DNA of 57,990 nucleotides, from positions 1 to 57,990 of the forward strand of contig UQTA01000013.1 of assembly GCA_900543885.1 (NCBI GenBank). The letters are read 5' to 3'. The DNA is from an uncultured Clostridium sp. GTDB lineage: Bacteria > Bacillota > Clostridia > Lachnospirales > Lachnospiraceae. This document shows, in pieces, positions 18,412 to 27,671 of the stretch. Each line of letters begins with the position of its first letter. Positions within the stretch are counted from its first letter, which is position 1. Under the pieces are notes generated by a model. It made no database searches and was not told the origin of the DNA. It worked only from the letters and a program-made list of their open reading frames with translations. The translations under genes and the position numbers were made by a program.

Positions 18412-19998
18412 ATGAAGCAGTGGAAGATCCAGCCAGAGGACTGGAAAGAAGACTATAAGGAATTTGATGAGGCAACAGAAAAATTTTACAGCGGTCAAAT
18501 GGATACCAAGACTTATAAGGGCATTTCCGGTGGTTTCGGAAGCTATGCACAGAGAGGCGGAAAGGCAAGTATGCTGCGTCTGCGCATGTCCGGCGGTGTT
18601 ATGGATCTGAAAAAGCTTAAATTCATCGCAGATGCCATTGAGACCTATCATATTAAAAGAGTCCACCTGACCACCTGTCAGACTCTACAGCTTCATGATC
18701 TGGAGGAAGAAACCGTAAAGATCCTTGCTGTAGAAGCGTTAAAATGCGGCATTGTTACCAGAGGCGGCGGCGGAGACTTCCCAAGAAATGTAACGGTATC
18801 TCCTTTATCCGGCATTGAAAAGGATGAATATTTTAACGTACTTCCATGGGCACTGGCTGCAGCCGATTACCTGATGACTTATATCAAAGGGCCAAAGCTT
18901 CCAAGAAAGTTAAAAGTTGGTTTTTCCAACACACCTGCAAACCTGACTCATGCAACCTTCCGTGATCTGGGTTTTGCAGCAAGAGAAGACGGTACTTTTG
19001 ATGTTTACAGTGCCGGAGGACTGGGAAATAATCCGGCTTTTGGCGTAAAAGTAGCTGAAAAGGTAGAAAAAGACCAGATTCTTTATTATATCGAAGCCAT
19101 GCATCAGATGTTTTTAACTTATGGCAACTACGAAAATCGCGCAAAGGCAAGAAGCCGTTATATGCAGCAGACTTTAGGAAGCGCTGAAAAATACAAAGAG
19201 GCATTTTTAGAGAAATTAAAAGAAGTGAGAGAAAGCGGAAAAGATCTGACTTTGCATCTTCCTGAGGCAGAAATAGGATGTGGGGCAGAGGCAGCACAGG
19301 AAAATGATGGACCAACTGCTGTATTTACAGCTCCTGGAAAAAAACGGGTATATGCGCAGAAACAGCCTGGGCTTTACAGCGTATTCTGTCACCCGGTAGG
19401 CGGAACACCGGATCCTGTTTTATTTGTAGATCTGTATAAGGCGATCTGCAATATCCCGAATGCACAGCTTCGCCTCTGTCCAGATGAGTCATTTTATGTG
19501 ATCAATTGCCGTAAAGAAGATCTGGCAGCTGTTTTACACGCAACAAAAGACAGCGCAAAGACTGTTTTTGAAGAATCCGTAGCCTGCATCGGTGCCCATG
19601 TATGCCAGCAGGGAATCCGTGATTCCCAGGGACTTTTACAGAAACTAGTGGAAATGGAGCGCAGGGAAGGGTTTGATGACGGCGTTCTGCCAAAGATCCA
19701 TATTTCCGGCTGTACTTCTTCCTGCGGTACGCATCAGATCGGCGTGATCGGTTTCAGAGGCGGCGCAAAGACCATTGATGGGGTATTAAAACCTGCTTTT
19801 AATCTTTATATGAATGGATGCGATATCCAGGGAAAAGAACGTATGGGAAAAGAAGTAGGAACCATGTTAGAAGAGCAGATCCCAGACTTTTTAAGCGCTT
19901 TAGGACATGCTGTAAGTGACAGCGGTATGGATTTTGAAACCTGGTTTGCAAAGAATCCTGAAGGTATTGAATCCATTGCCGCATCTTTCCTGGTATAA
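18412..19998 (+). CDS. Siroheme [4Fe-4S] nitrite/sulfite reductase
   Basis: This 528-residue enzyme should reduce sulfite to sulfide or nitrite to ammonia at a siroheme-4Fe-4S centre. Two ferredoxin-like half-domains are visible, with GIVTRGGGGDFPRNV near residue 115. The cluster ligands are CIGAHVC (C-x5-C, near residue 393) and ISGCTSSCG (C-x3-C, near 435), which bind both cluster and siroheme. The electron donor cannot be read from the sequence. AGGAG precedes the ATG. The siroheme-making genes end at 12255, so the NUDIX and jetABC genes separate cofactor and enzyme genes. Confidence 0.9.
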   Translation: MKQWKIQPEDWKEDYKEFDEATEKFYSGQMDTKTYKGISGGFGSYAQRGGKASMLRLRMSGGVMDLKKLKFIADAIETYHIKRVHLTTCQTLQLHDLEEETVKILAVEALKCGIVTRGGGGDFPRNVTVSPLSGIEKDEYFNVLPWALAAADYLMTYIKGPKLPRKLKVGFSNTPANLTHATFRDLGFAAREDGTFDVYSAGGLGNNPAFGVKVAEKVEKDQILYYIEAMHQMFLTYGNYENRAKARSRYMQQTLGSAEKYKEAFLEKLKEVRESGKDLTLHLPEAEIGCGAEAAQENDGPTAVFTAPGKKRVYAQKQPGLYSVFCHPVGGTPDPVLFVDLYKAICNIPNAQLRLCPDESFYVINCRKEDLAAVLHATKDSAKTVFEESVACIGAHVCQQGIRDSQGLLQKLVEMERREGFDDGVLPKIHISGCTSSCGTHQIGVIGFRGGAKTIDGVLKPAFNLYMNGCDIQGKERMGKEVGTMLEEQIPDFLSALGHAVSDSGMDFETWFAKNPEGIESIAASFLV

Positions 19999-20064
19999 AA
20001 CGCTTTTCATTTCAGCCGGGCTGGTGTATAATCTTCGTATCATGCCCGATTTTAGGAGGAAACA

Positions 20065-21555
20065 ATGGGATTATTTTCAAATAAAAAAGCACAGGCAGAT
20101 GGTTTTTCATTTGCTGTAGATGAAGTTTATGCATTAAAAGAAGGAAAAAGTGTGGTTGTTACCGGTAAGATGACAAGCGGAAAAGTAACTCCGGGAACAG
20201 CTGCTATCTGTTTGGATGGAGATGGAAAACCTGCTTTCCACTGTACTATTGAAGGAATTGAGCAGGGAACCCAGCTGATGAAGATAGCGTCTGCTGATAT
20301 GAAAGGAACCTATGGTCCGCATTATGGCTTCAAATTAGGTGGAGCTGTAAAAGAAGATGTTCCAAAAGGCGCAGTTTTAGTTCCTGTTACAGATGAACTG
20401 TTAGAAACTGTAAGTGAAACAGAGGAACCTGCATTTACAGCAGTTCCTGCACCAAAGATCATTGATTTTGCAAAGCTTTCCGGTCTCACCATGGATGATT
20501 TCAAAGGTGTACCTGAAGCAAATGAAGCAGATCTGGAAGCAGTTAAAAAAGCAGGAGAGAGAGATGAAAATCTGGCTGCTCTTCTGCCAAAGAAAAGAGA
20601 AGAGGAACTGTCTGCCCTGGTTGCAGGAGAAGGAAGCCTTTCTGAAGCTTTACTGGTACCTCTTTCTGTAAAAGAATGCATTTTCATGATGTGCCGCCTG
20701 CAGCAGATGAATGAACAGGCAGAAATGCCGGATTACAATGAAAAGGGTCAGCTGATCTACGATGCCATCGTTGAAAAATTAAAAATGGCCCCTTCTCTGT
20801 ATGTGCTTTTGGATAAAGCCACAGGTCTTCCTTATATTATTGAAGGAACCATTGATGTTTACTCTGAGGAGATCCTGGCAAAGCATGCTATGCATTTTTA
20901 TGAAAACCAGTATCATAAATCTCTGGTATTAAAAGAAATTCCTAAGAAGAACTCAGGACTGCCTGGACGTATCAGTCTGTTTGCATGGCTTTACTATCTT
21001 GGTATGAATGATCTTCTTATTAATAACGGATCTTATCAGCTGCTTATGAAGCGTTCTGACTTTTTAGAAGATCCGTCTGAGGAAAAGGGAGCAGAACTTC
21101 CGGTTCCTGTATTTAATCCGACTCTTCGTTTTGAGATGGCTGACCTGATGGGTGAAGTAAAATGGCATGTGAATTATCCTGAACGGGAAGAAAAACTGGC
21201 AGCAAAGAAAAATGCGGTGTTAAATGAACTGGTAAAAAGCAAGCTGTTAGTTCCTGTAAAGTACAACGGGGATTTAAATGTAGGCCAGAACAGCTTAAGC
21301 ACTGAGCAGGGACAGGGCCTGATCCTTCCAAGAATCACAAATAAACAGAAACAGTCTTTTCTTCCTCTGTTTACAGACTGGATGGAATTTGAAAAAGCTT
21401 ATAAACGTAATGACTGGGGCTGCGTTGTCTTTACTATGGCAGATGCCATCCGTGCAGTCGGCGGTGACAACATCGTTATCAATCCTCTCACTGAAAATCT
21501 GACTCTTGACAGAGATGATATGAAGGAGATCATTGAGATTTATAAAAGTTTATAA
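20065..21555 (+). CDS. SseB-domain protein with N-terminal EF-Tu domain II-like barrel
   Basis: The 496-residue protein has no signal peptide or membrane helix. Residues of about 12-108 look like a translation-factor domain II beta barrel (GKSVVVTGKMTSGKVTPG, then KGAVLVPV). A helical spacer follows, and the C-terminal half holds an SseB-like segment with FLPLFTDWMEFEKAY and GGDNIVINPLTENLTL. The function of this pairing is unknown. TAGGAGGA precedes the ATG, and a TATAAT at 20029-20034 may be its -10 box. The gene stands alone between the reductase and the ylxM promoter. Domain calls are by eye and should be treated as tentative. Confidence 0.7.
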   Translation: MGLFSNKKAQADGFSFAVDEVYALKEGKSVVVTGKMTSGKVTPGTAAICLDGDGKPAFHCTIEGIEQGTQLMKIASADMKGTYGPHYGFKLGGAVKEDVPKGAVLVPVTDELLETVSETEEPAFTAVPAPKIIDFAKLSGLTMDDFKGVPEANEADLEAVKKAGERDENLAALLPKKREEELSALVAGEGSLSEALLVPLSVKECIFMMCRLQQMNEQAEMPDYNEKGQLIYDAIVEKLKMAPSLYVLLDKATGLPYIIEGTIDVYSEEILAKHAMHFYENQYHKSLVLKEIPKKNSGLPGRISLFAWLYYLGMNDLLINNGSYQLLMKRSDFLEDPSEEKGAELPVPVFNPTLRFEMADLMGEVKWHVNYPEREEKLAAKKNAVLNELVKSKLLVPVKYNGDLNVGQNSLSTEQGQGLILPRITNKQKQSFLPLFTDWMEFEKAYKRNDWGCVVFTMADAIRAVGGDNIVINPLTENLTLDRDDMKEIIEIYKSL

Positions 21556-21560
21556 AAACG

Positions 21561-21603
21561 TCAAGTAAAAATACTTGACATTATCTTTCACTTCGTGTAT
21601 GAT
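21561..21603 (+). promoter_or_regulatory. ylxM-ffh promoter with overlapping palindrome
   Basis: A strong sigma-A promoter is visible: TTGACA at 21575-21580, a 17-bp spacer and TATGAT at 21598-21603. A perfect inverted repeat, TCAAGTA-AAAA-TACTTGA (21561-21578), overlaps the -35 box. It could be an operator or a remnant of the upstream gene's terminator. The ylxM ATG follows 17 bp after the -10 box. Confidence 0.75.
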
Positions 21604-21619
21604 AGCACAGGTGGTTGAA

Positions 21620-21964
21620 ATGGAAAAGATTGTTGAACAGGGTCTGTTGTTCGATTTCTATGGAGAACTGCTGACGGAACATCAGCGTCGTATCTATGAA
21701 GATATGGTGTTAAATGACCTTTCTCCCAGCGAGATCGCAAAGGAGCAGGGGATCAGCCGTCAGAGTGTCCACGATCTGAAGAAACGGTGCGACAAGATAC
21801 TGGAAGAATATGAAACAAAATTGCAGCTGGTAGCCAAGTTCATGAAGATCCGGGAAATGATCCGGGAGTTAGATGATCTGGCAGATACCTGTGCAAAAAC
21901 CAGAGATATGGCTCTGATCGACCAGATCCGGAAACTTTCCGGAGAGATTACAGCCACACTTTAG
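21620..21964 (+). CDS. ylxM: YlxM-family helix-turn-helix protein, SRP-associated
   Basis: YlxM is a small HTH-fold protein encoded directly before ffh in Firmicutes and reported to modulate SRP. The 114-residue protein has the typical helix-turn-helix YEDMVLNDLSPSEIAKEQGISRQSVHDLKKR, given here as positions about 27-58. The start at 21620 (MEKIVEQG) is chosen because AGGTGG lies before it and the longer reading frame would begin within the promoter. It ends 10 bp before ffh and should be co-transcribed with it. Confidence 0.9.
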   Translation: MEKIVEQGLLFDFYGELLTEHQRRIYEDMVLNDLSPSEIAKEQGISRQSVHDLKKRCDKILEEYETKLQLVAKFMKIREMIRELDDLADTCAKTRDMALIDQIRKLSGEITATL

Positions 21965-21974
21965 GAGGTTATGA

Positions 21975-23357
21975 ATGGCTTTTGAAAGCTTATCCGACAA
22001 ATTGCAGAATATTTTCAAAAACCTGCGCGGCAAAGGCCGACTTTCTGAAGCAGATGTAAAAGCTGCTTTAAAGGAAGTTAAGATGGCGCTCCTGGAAGCA
22101 GATGTAAGCTTTAAAGTAGTAAAGCAGTTCATCAGCTCCATTCAGGAAAGAGCCGTAGGGGAAGAGGTATTCGGTAGCCTGACGCCAGGACAGACTGTTA
22201 TTAAGATCGTAACAGAAGAACTGGTAAAGCTGATGGGCTCTGAAACCACAGAAATAGCCTTAAAACCGGGTAATGAGATTACTGTTATTATGATGGCAGG
22301 TCTTCAGGGCGCCGGTAAAACCACAACAACAGCCAAGATTGCTGCGAAGTTAAAGGCAAAAGGAAGAAAGCCTCTGTTGGTTGCCTGTGACGTATATCGT
22401 CCGGCTGCGATCAAACAGCTGCAGATCAACGGTGAGAAAGTAGATGTACCGGTATTCTCCATGGGCGATAAGATCAGCCCGGTGGACATTGCCAAAGCCG
22501 CTGTTGAGCATGCTTCTAAAAATAATTTTAATGTAGTGATCCTGGATACGGCCGGCCGGCTTCATGTAGATGAAAACATGATGGAAGAACTTGAGCAGAT
22601 CAAGGAAGCAGTCAATGTATATCAGACGATTCTGGTAGTTGATGCTATGACCGGTCAGGATGCAGTCAATGTTTCCGGAACTTTTAATGATAAAATCGGT
22701 ATTGATGGTGTGATCCTTACAAAGCTGGATGGCGATACCCGAGGCGGTGCCGCTCTTTCTATCCGCTCTGTCACCGGAAAACCTATTTTATATATTGGTA
22801 TGGGTGAGAAGCTTTCTGACTTAGAGCAGTTTTACCCAGACCGTATGGCTTCAAGAATCCTTGGAATGGGTGATATCCAGTCTCTGATCGAGAAGGCAGC
22901 TGCCCAGGTAGATGAGGAACAGGCCAAAGAATTATCACAAAAGCTGCGTAAGGCAGAATTCGATTACAATGATTTCTTAAACCAGATGCAGCAGATCAAG
23001 AAAATGGGCGGTATGGGAAGCATCCTTTCCATGATGCCTGGTGTGGGAAGCCAGTTAGCTGGTGTAGATATGGACGAAGGCGAACGCTCTATGCATCGTG
23101 TAGAATCCATTATCCTTTCCATGACAAAAGAGGAAAGAGCCAATCCGGGACTGATGAATCCGTCCCGCAAACAGCGTATTGCAAAAGGTGCTGGCGTAGA
23201 TATTGGTGAAGTAAACCGTCTGGTGAAGCAGTTTGACCAGATGAAGAAGATGATGAAACAGATGCCGGGCCTTATGGGCGGCGGCAAACGCAAAGGTTTA
23301 AAAGGCCTTGGCGGTTTAGGCGGCCTTATGGGCGGCAAGATGAAGCTTCCATTTTAA
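21975..23357 (+). CDS. ffh: Signal recognition particle protein Ffh
   Basis: Ffh is the SRP54 GTPase that binds signal sequences on ribosomes and pairs with FtsY. The 460-residue protein has an N domain, a G domain with P-loop GLQGAGKTTT near residue 110, DTAGR near 190 and TKLDGDTRGG near 247. A methionine-rich M domain follows from about residue 300 (NQMQQIKKMGGMGSILSMMPG), including the RNA-binding segment ending in GVDIGEVNRLVKQF. The tail is Gly/Lys-rich. TTAGGAGG precedes the ATG. The SRP RNA gene was not found in the window. Confidence 0.98.
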   Translation: MAFESLSDKLQNIFKNLRGKGRLSEADVKAALKEVKMALLEADVSFKVVKQFISSIQERAVGEEVFGSLTPGQTVIKIVTEELVKLMGSETTEIALKPGNEITVIMMAGLQGAGKTTTTAKIAAKLKAKGRKPLLVACDVYRPAAIKQLQINGEKVDVPVFSMGDKISPVDIAKAAVEHASKNNFNVVILDTAGRLHVDENMMEELEQIKEAVNVYQTILVVDAMTGQDAVNVSGTFNDKIGIDGVILTKLDGDTRGGAALSIRSVTGKPILYIGMGEKLSDLEQFYPDRMASRILGMGDIQSLIEKAAAQVDEEQAKELSQKLRKAEFDYNDFLNQMQQIKKMGGMGSILSMMPGVGSQLAGVDMDEGERSMHRVESIILSMTKEERANPGLMNPSRKQRIAKGAGVDIGEVNRLVKQFDQMKKMMKQMPGLMGGGKRKGLKGLGGLGGLMGGKMKLPF

Positions 23358-23457
23358 GCTTCTGGCAAACCCAGATAGTCAGACAGGTGTTCCTGTATGT
23401 CTAACATATAAAAAAGAAAACAAATAGAAAAGATTAATTTTACGGAGGTATGTAACA

Positions 23458-23700
23458 ATGGCAGTAAAGATGAGATTAAGAAGAATGGGACAGAAGAAAG
23501 CTCCTTTTTATAGAATCGTAGTTTCTGATTCCAGATCCCCAAGAGACGGAAAGTTCATCGAGGAAGTTGGATATTATGATTCCACCAAGGATCCTAGCGT
23601 GATCAAGTTTGATGAAGAAGCTACCAAGAAGTGGTTAGCAAACGGCGCTCAGCCAACCGAAACTGTAGGAAAGCTGTTAAAGATCGCTGGTATTCAGTAA
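23458..23700 (+). CDS. rpsP: 30S ribosomal protein S16
   Basis: S16 is a small 30S protein needed for assembly. The 80-residue sequence MAVKMRLRRMGQKKAPFYRI followed by DSRSPRDGKFIEEVGYYD is diagnostic and full length. ACGGAGG precedes the ATG. The 100-bp gap after ffh includes a short hairpin (GACAGG...CCTGT, about 23382-23402) but no clear U-tract. khpA follows by 24 bp. Confidence 0.99.
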   Translation: MAVKMRLRRMGQKKAPFYRIVVSDSRSPRDGKFIEEVGYYDSTKDPSVIKFDEEATKKWLANGAQPTETVGKLLKIAGIQ

Positions 23701-23724
23701 TCTTTAATCAAACGAGGTGGAGAG

Positions 23725-23952
23725 ATGAAGGAATTAGTCGAAGTGATTGCGAAAGCATTAGTCGATAACCCGGAAGAGGTTGTAGTCAGTGAATCCCTGA
23801 AAGGTGACGACACACTGATCGAACTTAAGGTAGCTCCTGCCGATATGGGCAAGGTCATTGGCAAACAAGGCAGGATCGCAAAAGCAATCCGTTCCGTAGT
23901 CAAGGCCGCTGCCTCAAAGGAAGATAAGAAAGTAATCGTAGAGATTCAGTAA
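23725..23952 (+). CDS. khpA: KH-domain RNA-binding protein KhpA
   Basis: KhpA is a single KH-domain protein that works with KhpB (Jag) on RNA and influences cell elongation in Firmicutes. The 75-residue protein contains the KH signature GKVIGKQGRIAKAIRSVV near residues 44-61. It starts 24 bp after rpsP with a GAGGTGG site, and a strong hairpin terminator follows its stop. Confidence 0.96.
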   Translation: MKELVEVIAKALVDNPEEVVVSESLKGDDTLIELKVAPADMGKVIGKQGRIAKAIRSVVKAAASKEDKKVIVEIQ

Positions 23953-23959
23953 AAGAGGA

Positions 23960-24004
23960 GGGTTGTCGCAGAATAGATACAGCTATTTTGCGGCAGCCCT
24001 TTTT
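23960..24004 (+). terminator. Intrinsic terminator between khpA and rimM
   Basis: Arms GGGTTGTCGCA (23960-23970) and TGCGGCAGCCC (23989-23999) pair with two wobbles, and the inner AATAG/CTATT extends the stem. A run of five T follows at 24000-24004. It would stop or attenuate transcription of rpsP-khpA before rimM. Confidence 0.8.
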
Positions 24005-24039
24005 CGTTGCATAGATTGCATAGAAAGGATTTTGTATTT

Positions 24040-24552
24040 ATGGAAAACATGCTGCGTGTAGGTGTAGTGACCTCTACTCACGGAGTAAGAGGCGAAGTAA
24101 AAGTTTTTCCTACCACGGATGATGCCAAGCGCTTTAAAAAGCTGAAAACCGTTATCCTGGACACTGGAAAGGGACAGACCACATTAGAGATCGAACAGGT
24201 AAAATTCTTCAAAAATATGGTTATCCTGAAGTTTAAAGGCTATGACAATATCAATGATGTAGAGACCTGGCGCCAGAAAGATCTGCTTATTACCAGAGAA
24301 CAGGCAGTCACTTTAAAACCGGATGAATATTTTATCACAGATCTGATCGGCCTGCTGGTAAAAGATGATGAAGGAAATGAAGTAGGCACTGTCAAAGATG
24401 TACTTGAAACAGGTGCCAATGACGTATATGTAGTAGCTCTTCCAAATGGAAAAGAGCTTCTTCTTCCTGCTATTAAAGACTGTATCCTGAATGTGGATAT
24501 GGAAAACGGAGAAATGACAGTCCATATACTGGACGGATTAATGGACCTGTAA
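24040..24552 (+). CDS. rimM: 16S rRNA processing protein RimM
   Basis: RimM binds S19 and helps mature the 30S head domain. The 170-residue protein has MLRVGVVTSTHGVRGEVKVF at the start and the PRC-barrel segment DEYFITDLIGLLVKDDEG near residue 94. The ATG at 24040 gives the usual length; the frame is open back to TTG 24007, but that would add 11 residues not typical of the family. In most Firmicutes trmD and rplS follow; here mutL begins 17 bp after the stop. Confidence 0.95.
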   Translation: MENMLRVGVVTSTHGVRGEVKVFPTTDDAKRFKKLKTVILDTGKGQTTLEIEQVKFFKNMVILKFKGYDNINDVETWRQKDLLITREQAVTLKPDEYFITDLIGLLVKDDEGNEVGTVKDVLETGANDVYVVALPNGKELLLPAIKDCILNVDMENGEMTVHILDGLMDL

Positions 24553-24568
24553 GAAAGGACTTGATGCT

Positions 24569-26623
24569 ATGCCTACCATCTCTGTTTTAGATGAGACCAC
24601 TATTAATAAGATCGCAGCCGGAGAGGTGATCGAACGGCCTGCTTCTGTTGTAAAAGAACTTCTGGAAAATGCTATTGACGCCCAGGCAACCGCTGTTACC
24701 GTCGAGATCCGGGATGGCGGCTGCAGTCTGATCCGCATTACAGACAATGGCTGCGGTATTCCTAAAGATCAGGTAGCAACTGCCTTTTTAAGACATGCCA
24801 CCAGCAAAATACATACTGTAGACGATCTTATGACCATTGGCTCCCTTGGCTTTCGCGGAGAGGCTTTAGCCAGTATTGCCGCTGTTTCACAGGTGGAACT
24901 GATCTCAAAAACAGCTCAGACACTTACAGGTACCCGTTACCAGATCGAAGGTGGAAGAGAGAAGAGTTTAGAAGAGATCGGTGCTCCGGAAGGAACTACG
25001 CTGATTGCAAGGAATCTGTTTTTTAATACACCTGCCAGAAAGAAGTTTTTAAAGACTCCGGTCACAGAAGGCAGCCATGTGGCATCCGTTGTAGAAAAGA
25101 TCGCATTATCCCACCCGGATATCTCTATCCGATTTATCCAGAACAACCAGAATAAACTGTATACCTCCGGAAACAATAATCTGAAAGACCTGATTTATAC
25201 AGTATTTGGCAGGGAGATCACTTCCAATCTGTTAGAAGTTCATGCCCATGGACCGGGTGTTACCATCACCGGATATATTGGAAAACCGGTGATTGCCCGT
25301 TCTAACCGCAATTATGAGAACTATTTTGTCAATGGACGGTATGTGCGCAGCAATATCCTTTCTAAAGCCATAGAAGAAGCCTACAAGCCTTTTATGATGC
25401 AGCATAAGTATCCTTTTACCATGCTGCATTTGCAGATCGACCCTCAGACTCTGGATGTGAACGTTCATCCTACCAAGATGGAACTTCGTTTTAGTGACGG
25501 AGAGTTTATCTATGATCAGGTTATGAATGCAGTAGCAAATGCACTGGCACATAAAGAACTGATCCCGGATGTAAATTTAAACGAAAAAGAAGAACAGGAT
25601 CTAAAACGATTTGAGGAAAAAAAAGCTCCAAGACCAGAGCCCTTTGAAACAAGGCGAAAAGATGTATTGGAACACCATAAGCAGTCTGCTCCTGAAAGAC
25701 CGGCTGTGGCGGCAGCAGCCGACAGTTACCGGCAGATTGCACCGCCAAAGCCTTCTTTTGTAAAAGAGCCGGATATTTCGGATATGATGCCGGAATGGTT
25801 AAAAGAAAGGAAAAAAGCGGAAGAAGAAAACCGGAAGGCATTTGAAAAATGGAACAGCGGTTCTATAAGTGATAATAGAGAGAAAAAATCTCATGAAAAC
25901 GCAGCTGCCAGCAACGATATAACAGCTTCTGTGACCAAACATGCAGAACAGACCGTGCCGCAGGATCAGACCACTGAGAATACTGCAGCCACAGCCCCCA
26001 AGCAGTTAGACCTTTTCGGGGAGAAGCTGCTGGATCCAGCTTCCCGCCTGAAGCATAAGCTGATCGGTCAGCTGTTTGACACTTACTGGCTGATCGAATA
26101 CAATGACCACTTATACATCGTCGATCAGCATGCAGCCCACGAAAAAGTCCTTTATGAAAAAACAGTAAAAAGCTTAAAAGATCGTGATTACAGTTCCCAG
26201 ATGGTGGAACCTCCCATTATTTTAACTTTAAATCCTAACGAAGAACTTCTTTTAAACAAATATATGGAATACTTCACCCGCATCGGCTTTGAGATCGAGC
26301 CTTTTGGAGGACGGGAATTTGCAGTTCGGGCAGTACCTGCAAATCTGTTTTCCATTGCCAAAAAAGACCTTCTTTTAGAGATGATCGACGGGTTGTCTGA
26401 TGAGATGGCTGCTCACAACCCTGACAGCATCTATGAAAAGATTGCTTCCATGTCCTGTAAAGCAGCTGTCAAAGGCGGCAATCATTTATCCGCCATGGAA
26501 GCAAATGAGCTGATCGATCAGTTATTAAAGTTAGATAATCCCTATGCCTGCCCTCATGGACGCCCCACCATTATCTCCATGAGCCGCTACGAACTGGAAA
26601 AGAAATTTAAGCGCATTGTATAA
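24569..26623 (+). CDS. mutL: DNA mismatch repair protein MutL
   Basis: MutL couples MutS mismatch recognition to strand incision. The 684-residue protein has the GHKL ATPase motifs LENAIDAQA, DNGCGI, TSKI and GFRGEALAS. A variable charged linker covers about residues 330-485, then the C-terminal dimerisation and endonuclease domain. The metal motif DQHAAHEKVLYE near residue 520 indicates an active nicking endonuclease, as in bacteria lacking MutH. mutS is not adjacent. AGAAAGGA precedes the ATG. Confidence 0.97.
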   Translation: MPTISVLDETTINKIAAGEVIERPASVVKELLENAIDAQATAVTVEIRDGGCSLIRITDNGCGIPKDQVATAFLRHATSKIHTVDDLMTIGSLGFRGEALASIAAVSQVELISKTAQTLTGTRYQIEGGREKSLEEIGAPEGTTLIARNLFFNTPARKKFLKTPVTEGSHVASVVEKIALSHPDISIRFIQNNQNKLYTSGNNNLKDLIYTVFGREITSNLLEVHAHGPGVTITGYIGKPVIARSNRNYENYFVNGRYVRSNILSKAIEEAYKPFMMQHKYPFTMLHLQIDPQTLDVNVHPTKMELRFSDGEFIYDQVMNAVANALAHKELIPDVNLNEKEEQDLKRFEEKKAPRPEPFETRRKDVLEHHKQSAPERPAVAAAADSYRQIAPPKPSFVKEPDISDMMPEWLKERKKAEEENRKAFEKWNSGSISDNREKKSHENAAASNDITASVTKHAEQTVPQDQTTENTAATAPKQLDLFGEKLLDPASRLKHKLIGQLFDTYWLIEYNDHLYIVDQHAAHEKVLYEKTVKSLKDRDYSSQMVEPPIILTLNPNEELLLNKYMEYFTRIGFEIEPFGGREFAVRAVPANLFSIAKKDLLLEMIDGLSDEMAAHNPDSIYEKIASMSCKAAVKGGNHLSAMEANELIDQLLKLDNPYACPHGRPTIISMSRYELEKKFKRIV

Positions 26624-26633
26624 AGGAGAGCAT

Positions 26634-27602
26634 ATGAATACAGAAAAAAAGCCCCTGCTTATTCTTACAGGGCCCACCGCTGTAGGTAAAACAGCTCTTT
26701 CCATCCAGCTTGCAAAAGCAGTAGGCGGAGAGATCGTAAGCGCGGATTCCATGCAGGTTTACCGGCATATGGATGTTGGCTCCGCAAAAGTGACAAAAGA
26801 AGAAATGGAAGGAATTCCTCATTATCTTATTGATGTACTGGAACCTCAGGAAGATTTTAATGTAGTTACTTTCCAGACTTTAGCCCTTCAGGCAATGAGT
26901 GAGATTTATTCTCACGGAAATATTCCTATTATCACAGGCGGAACTGGATTTTATATTCAGGCTTTGCTTTATGATATTGATTTTAAGGAAAATGATGAGA
27001 AAAATCCTATTCGTGAGGAACTGGAACAGCTTGCAAAGGACCTGGGCGAAAAAGCGTCGGAAGTCCTTCATGAGAAATTATCACAGATAGACCCGGAAGC
27101 TGCAAAACAGATCCATGCTAATAATATAAAGCGTGTGATCCGTGCCATTGAATATTTCCGGCAAACAGGAGAAAAAATCTCAGAGCATAACGAAGAAATG
27201 CGCCAGAAAGAATCTCCTTACAATTTCCTATACTATGTCCTTACCAGAGACCGTAAAACTCTTTATGAACGGATTGACAGACGTGTAGATATTATGATGG
27301 AAAACGGTCTTGTAGACGAAGTAAAAAAATTAAAAGCCATGGGCTGCCACAGAGGACAGACTTCCATGCAGGGACTTGGCTATAAGGAAATCCTGGACTA
27401 TCTGGATGGCAGCTGCTCATTGGAAGATGCCGTCTATATCCTGAAGCGGGATACAAGACACTTTGCCAAAAGACAGCTGACATGGTTTCGCAGAGAACGT
27501 GATGTACGCTGGCTGGATATGGACGGATACCAGGGAAATACCGATCAGATCCTTGATGATATATTAAAGGATTGCGAAGAAAAGGGAATCGTGCTAAAAT
27601 AG
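26634..27602 (+). CDS. miaA: tRNA dimethylallyltransferase MiaA
   Basis: MiaA adds a dimethylallyl group to A37 of tRNAs reading codons that start with U. The 322-residue protein has the P-loop LTGPTAVGKTALS near residue 10, the SADSMQVYRHMDVGSAK motif and GGTGFYIQALLY. The ATG at 26634 follows AAAGGAG placed over the mutL stop; the frame six codons longer overlaps mutL and lacks a ribosome site. mutL-miaA order is common in Firmicutes. Confidence 0.96.
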   Translation: MNTEKKPLLILTGPTAVGKTALSIQLAKAVGGEIVSADSMQVYRHMDVGSAKVTKEEMEGIPHYLIDVLEPQEDFNVVTFQTLALQAMSEIYSHGNIPIITGGTGFYIQALLYDIDFKENDEKNPIREELEQLAKDLGEKASEVLHEKLSQIDPEAAKQIHANNIKRVIRAIEYFRQTGEKISEHNEEMRQKESPYNFLYYVLTRDRKTLYERIDRRVDIMMENGLVDEVKKLKAMGCHRGQTSMQGLGYKEILDYLDGSCSLEDAVYILKRDTRHFAKRQLTWFRRERDVRWLDMDGYQGNTDQILDDILKDCEEKGIVLK

Positions 27603-27671
27603 CAAACCGAAAATCAATTTAGTCAAAGTATAAATATATAAAAGTAATGATCAAAGAGGAGTTATGAAACA

